Part shown: positions 7,701 through 8,993 of the stretch, one piece after another
Position numbering within the stretch: position 1 is the stretch's first letter
Layout: every line of letters starts with the position of its first letter
From: a bacterium
GTDB lineage: Bacteria; BMS3Abin14
Reading direction: 5' to 3'
DNA: 8,993 bases
Assembly (NCBI GenBank): GCA_020352595.1
Contig: CP070682.1
Span: 1,332,900 to 1,341,892 of the forward strand
Notes under the pieces: model-generated
Seen by the model: only the letters and a program-made list of their open reading frames with translations
Told to the model about the DNA's origin: nothing
Databases searched by the model: none
Made by a program: the position numbers and the translations under genes

Positions 7701-8469
7701 TCTCGGATTCACGGTGGACCAGACGGCCGACACCGGTTTCATCGTGTCCGGCCTTTCCAGGTCCTTCGCAGGAACGGGGGACTACGACGCGTGGCTGCTC
7801 AAACTCAATGCCGACGGCACCGTAGCCTGGCAGCGGTCCGTGGGGACGGCGGCGCCCGCCTTCCAGGAAAGGGTCCGCAAGGTGCGTTCCACCAGTGACG
7901 GCGGGTACATCGTGGCCGGACAGACCATGGAGTTTGACGTCAACGGCGACTTCTGGGTGCTGAAACTGGACCAGAACGGGGATATCGTCTGGCAGAAGAG
8001 CTTCGGGGGCACCGGGGCGGACGAGGCCTTCCTGGCCCAGCAGACCACCGACGGCGGTTACCTGGTGGTGGGAAGCACCGACTCCTTTTCCAGCGCCTAC
8101 GACGCCTGGATCATCAAGCTGGCGGGTGACGGCTCGGTGGTCTGGCAGAAAGTGTACGACGCGGGCGGCGACGACCACGCCGAGGCCGCCCAGTTGACCC
8201 TCGACTTCGGGTACATCGTCTCCGGTTACACGGATTCATTCCTTGGATCAGGCAATTACGAGGCCTGGACCATAAAAATGGATGCCAACGGGCAGGTTGG
8301 CGGGTTCTGCGACTTCGGCACCTCGCCCGTCTACTCCACCAACAACACCAGCGCCGTGTCCGCGGTCACAACGGGGACCTCGGCGGCGCTCGCCCTCACC
8401 GCCGCGGACACGGCCGCGGCGTTCTCGACGGCCGCAGGCGGGTCCACCACCATCTGCGGCAGTCCGTGA
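4765..8469 (+). CDS. large modular lipoprotein: Ig-like, Pmp-like beta-helix, beta-propeller
   Basis: The function is unknown; the architecture suggests a surface or periplasmic adhesion/binding protein. The signal peptide is MRIRQ, a hydrophobic core, then lipobox A-V-G-C with Cys20 to be lipidated. Ser at +2 would permit outer-membrane sorting by the E. coli rule. A Ser/Gly linker (21-29) follows. Domain 1 (about 40-149) is Ig/cadherin-like with a TYTP...TDSFFYQVNDG ending. Domain 2 (about 153-241) is a second Ig-like fold. From 246 to about 813 lies a right-handed parallel beta-helix with chlamydial-Pmp-style FxxN and GG[AG] repeats (401-705). It ends in a choice-of-anchor-Q-like segment (773-810: GSAAIDMGT...DMGAWEF). 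Residues 814-1179 hold seven WQK/DAWxxKLxxxG repeats, consistent with a seven-bladed propeller. A short Ala/Thr/Ser tail ends TTICGSP. ATG 4765 is chosen because it gives a compact signal peptide with GGGGG nearby; GTG 4759 would add two residues. The next gene repeats the N-terminal domain almost exactly. Confidence 0.88.
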   Translation: MRIRQDFLLFLLAAGMAVGCSSSGGGGGGRAVATYCPLPYSQALPAAVSGANSPPRAYYQRLRVSLGDTLPVTLFACDPDLGSSYTGLTWAVTSGPVSGGQLSDQAGTYAGEPFQVTYTPAQVGTDSFFYQVNDGVTWGNTAEILITVLPVLSSVSISGSTDVPENSTVTYSLTANWTGQAPTDVTAAALWSENSPYAGFVPPPGTLVLSDVPSDQQVTVTGSSTFNGVSVADTLTLTVRNTSAAGGTLYVDAATQAPPASQDGLTWLTAFDHPSKAMPLATVGTPVLVASGTYTPLSTVDPAAPLLTLRDGVEVYGGYQVSGGVALSRDPSAYPSILDADADGDLSGDLYHLVAGASGAVLDGLVIRHGNASGVGSSADVAAGGMANVNVLNVTVRNCVFASNYASLYGGAMANYFSSVTIDNCTFRNNAGGNTGGAIDTDLNSTLLITNSVFSSNISSVNAGALGAYGSPVITVIGTDFTDNRTGDYGGAMDINFNGSVVVQNCTFTGGAAGLSGGGIYAEQNASLLITNTTFTGNSASEGGGLASSLAGSLTVSGSLFTGNSAIGDGGGVYAISDSTVFIDSTSFTANSAGSLGAGLFLAPLSTSTVRDSQFVGNVNSGAAGGGIYVTSPSSVLMDRIRVHGNVAYDGGGIFVDSPGATLVNSVVTSNRAGTANGLGGGLLHWSTGSLQVVHSSFSGNVASQGGGLYNLSPVNTTVVNSILWGDSAATDPEISGASTVSFSDVQAAAGPWPGTGNILADPAFANSLLALSAGSAAIDMGTDAGVATDYAGNARPQGAWYDMGAWEFGIATWLRTYSMATWVQARDIGPAPGGGFYLAGTSGWNFWVARLDASGALQWTRTFGDGNTDAAFGMDSTSDGGAVVTGQTFSLGAFTSDMWVVKLDSAGNIQWQKSAGTADQEYSYDVKEALTSTLQPDGYVVAGYRGSPATATPDFVVLRLNADGTQRWVRRYDAGERDLGFTVDQTADTGFIVSGLSRSFAGTGDYDAWLLKLNADGTVAWQRSVGTAAPAFQERVRKVRSTSDGGYIVAGQTMEFDVNGDFWVLKLDQNGDIVWQKSFGGTGADEAFLAQQTTDGGYLVVGSTDSFSSAYDAWIIKLAGDGSVVWQKVYDAGGDDHAEAAQLTLDFGYIVSGYTDSFLGSGNYEAWTIKMDANGQVGGFCDFGTSPVYSTNNTSAVSAVTTGTSAALALTAADTAAAFSTAAGGSTTICGSP
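4819..5163 (+). repeat. direct repeat copy 1 (345 bp), N-terminal region of lipoprotein 1
   Basis: The block from the lipobox Gly-Cys codons to the end of domain 1 sequence aligns without gaps to 8649-8993. I counted 10 mismatches in 345 bases (about 97% identity): six silent and four changing an amino acid (S/G, S/A, V/I, D/A). The sequence upstream is unrelated apart from a shared TTCCTGCTGGC, so the left boundary is sharp. The true right end cannot be seen, because copy 2 is cut by the window edge. Confidence 0.95.
5965..6867 (+). repeat. Pmp-like FxxN / GG[AG] beta-helix repeat region within lipoprotein 1
   Basis: Encodes residues about 401-701. Nine FxxN motifs (FASN, FRNN, FSSN, FTDN, FTGN twice, FTAN, FVGN, FSGN) alternate with about ten GG[AG] motifs (GGAM, GGAI, GGGI, GGGL, GGGV). 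Spacing is roughly one turn of a right-handed beta-helix per motif pair. This is the pattern of the chlamydial polymorphic membrane protein repeat. The repeats are diverged at DNA level and are protein repeats rather than a recent tandem expansion. Confidence 0.85.
7204..8301 (+). repeat. seven-fold tryptophan-started propeller repeats within lipoprotein 1
   Basis: Repeat units begin at Trp codons 7204, 7342, 7498, 7669, 7828, 7990 and 8143, so units are 46-57 residues long. The common pattern is W[QTV]K/R...G..D.A......DGGY.V.G.T.S....DAW..KLD.DG.I. The first unit is the most diverged. Seven units in a row strongly suggest a closed seven-bladed beta-propeller (inference from repeat count). 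Confidence 0.85.
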
Positions 8470-8576
8470 GGCGGCTGACCTTTCGGGGCTCGTTTCCGGG
8501 ATGATCTATCCGGGAGGAGACGGGGGCACCGATACATGATGGGAGAAGACATGCCGAAGCGACGGGGTGACCTGAC
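8470..8576. other. spacer between the two lipoprotein genes
   Basis: 107 bases with no convincing terminator; the only fold is a weak mismatched stem near 8507-8526. The two lipoproteins may therefore share a transcript. GGGGTGA (8564-8570), six bases before ATG 8577, is a plausible ribosome binding site. A ten-codon open frame, counting its stop (8551-8580), ends in a TGA overlapping that ATG. It is probably coincidental. Confidence 0.5.
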
Positions 8577-8993
8577 ATGAGACGGATCATGACTCCACGG
8601 TGTGCGCTGGCCTGTTCCCTGGCGCTGTCCTTCCTGCTGGCGCTTGCGGGCTGCGGTTCGTCCGGTGGCGGTGGCGGCGGGCGGGCGGTGGCCACCTACT
8701 GTCCACTGCCCTACTCCCAGGCGCTCCCTGCGGCCGTCGCAGGGGCCAACTCCCCGCCGAGGGCCTATTACCAGAGGCTGCGGGTGAGCCTCGGCGACAC
8801 CCTGCCCATCACCCTTTTCGCCTGCGACCCCGACCTCGGTTCGAGCTACACCGGTCTGACCTGGGCGGTCACCAGCGGGCCTGTGAGCGGCGGTCAGTTG
8901 AGCGCCCAGGCCGGCACCTACGCGGGCGAGCCCTTCCAGGTGACCTACACGCCGGCCCAGGTGGGCACGGACAGTTTCTTCTACCAGGTCAAC
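8577..8993 (+). CDS. second modular lipoprotein, 3' end beyond window (partial)
   Basis: 139 codons are visible, open to the window edge. The signal peptide (MRRIMTPR, then a hydrophobic core) ends in the near-ideal lipobox L-A-G-C with Cys26. Its sequence is unrelated to that of the preceding lipoprotein. From Cys26 on the mature protein matches the preceding gene at 111 of 115 positions counted from the Gly before the Cys: the Ser/Gly linker, CPLPYSQALPAAV, and the Ig/cadherin-like domain up to FFYQVN. By homology the remainder may again be a beta-helix and propeller protein, but this cannot be seen. ATG 8577 has GGGGTGA upstream; ATG 8589 (Met5) is an alternative that keeps the lipobox. 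The role is unknown; probably a paralogue of the same exported family. Confidence 0.88.
   Translation, partial: MRRIMTPRCALACSLALSFLLALAGCGSSGGGGGGRAVATYCPLPYSQALPAAVAGANSPPRAYYQRLRVSLGDTLPITLFACDPDLGSSYTGLTWAVTSGPVSGGQLSAQAGTYAGEPFQVTYTPAQVGTDSFFYQVN
8649..8993 (+). repeat. direct repeat copy 2 (345 bp), N-terminal region of lipoprotein 2
   Basis: Gapless match to 4819-5163 with 10 mismatches, starting at the lipobox Gly-Cys codons and continuing to the window edge. The copies are offset by 3830 bp in direct orientation and the same codon phase. Exchange between them would delete the 3830 bp and yield an in-frame hybrid gene. Confidence 0.95.

Noticed and set aside
6457..8178. 573-codon open frame on the minus strand opposite the lipoprotein
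   Set aside because: It mirrors the propeller-coding strand, has low-complexity Gly/Val/His/Arg content and no domain signal or ribosome binding site.
8551..8580. Ten-codon frame, stop included, overlapping the start of lipoprotein 2 (ATGA junction)
   Set aside because: Such short frames are common by chance. The purine-rich sequence before it is only a fair ribosome binding site, so translational coupling is possible but unsupported.

Overview
This is a high-GC window (strongly G/C-biased third codon positions) with every convincing gene on the + strand. The gene set is three housekeeping enzymes followed by very large modular lipoproteins with the sec/lipobox type of export signal. This suggests a Gram-negative environmental bacterium. 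The style of the fructose-bisphosphate aldolase and of the repeat-rich lipoproteins would fit a Desulfobacterota/deltaproteobacterial-type lineage, but that placement is from memory of the families and is low confidence.

Layout. Positions 1-138 are a non-coding leader with a 7-bp tandem repeat (19-67), a pyrimidine tract (64-87) and a long imperfect palindrome (91-159) whose right arm contains the start codon of the first gene. 139-2307 encodes a fused 23S rRNA methyltransferase of the RlmKL type. 2308-2694 is a 387-base gap with a GC-rich hairpin, a candidate promoter and a strong ribosome binding site. 2695-3981 encodes a class II fructose-bisphosphate aldolase, closed by a hairpin-plus-T-run terminator that overlaps its stop codon. 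3982-4161 carries further hairpins and the ribosome binding site of tpx. 4162-4665 encodes the thiol peroxidase Tpx. 4765-8469 encodes a 1234-residue lipoprotein made of two Ig-like domains, a Chlamydia-Pmp-like right-handed beta-helix ending in a choice-of-anchor-Q-like segment, and seven tryptophan-started repeats that look like a seven-bladed beta-propeller. 8577-8993 is the start of a second lipoprotein that runs off the window.

The three housekeeping genes (ribosome modification, glycolysis/gluconeogenesis, peroxide defence) each have their own spacing and signals and do not form an obvious functional operon. The most interesting part is the right half. The two consecutive lipoproteins share a 345-bp block that is about 97% identical (10 mismatches by hand count), starting essentially at the lipobox cysteine, while their signal peptides are unrelated. 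This looks like a tandem family of surface or periplasmic proteins with a shared N-terminal stalk, and recombination between the repeats could swap the bodies.
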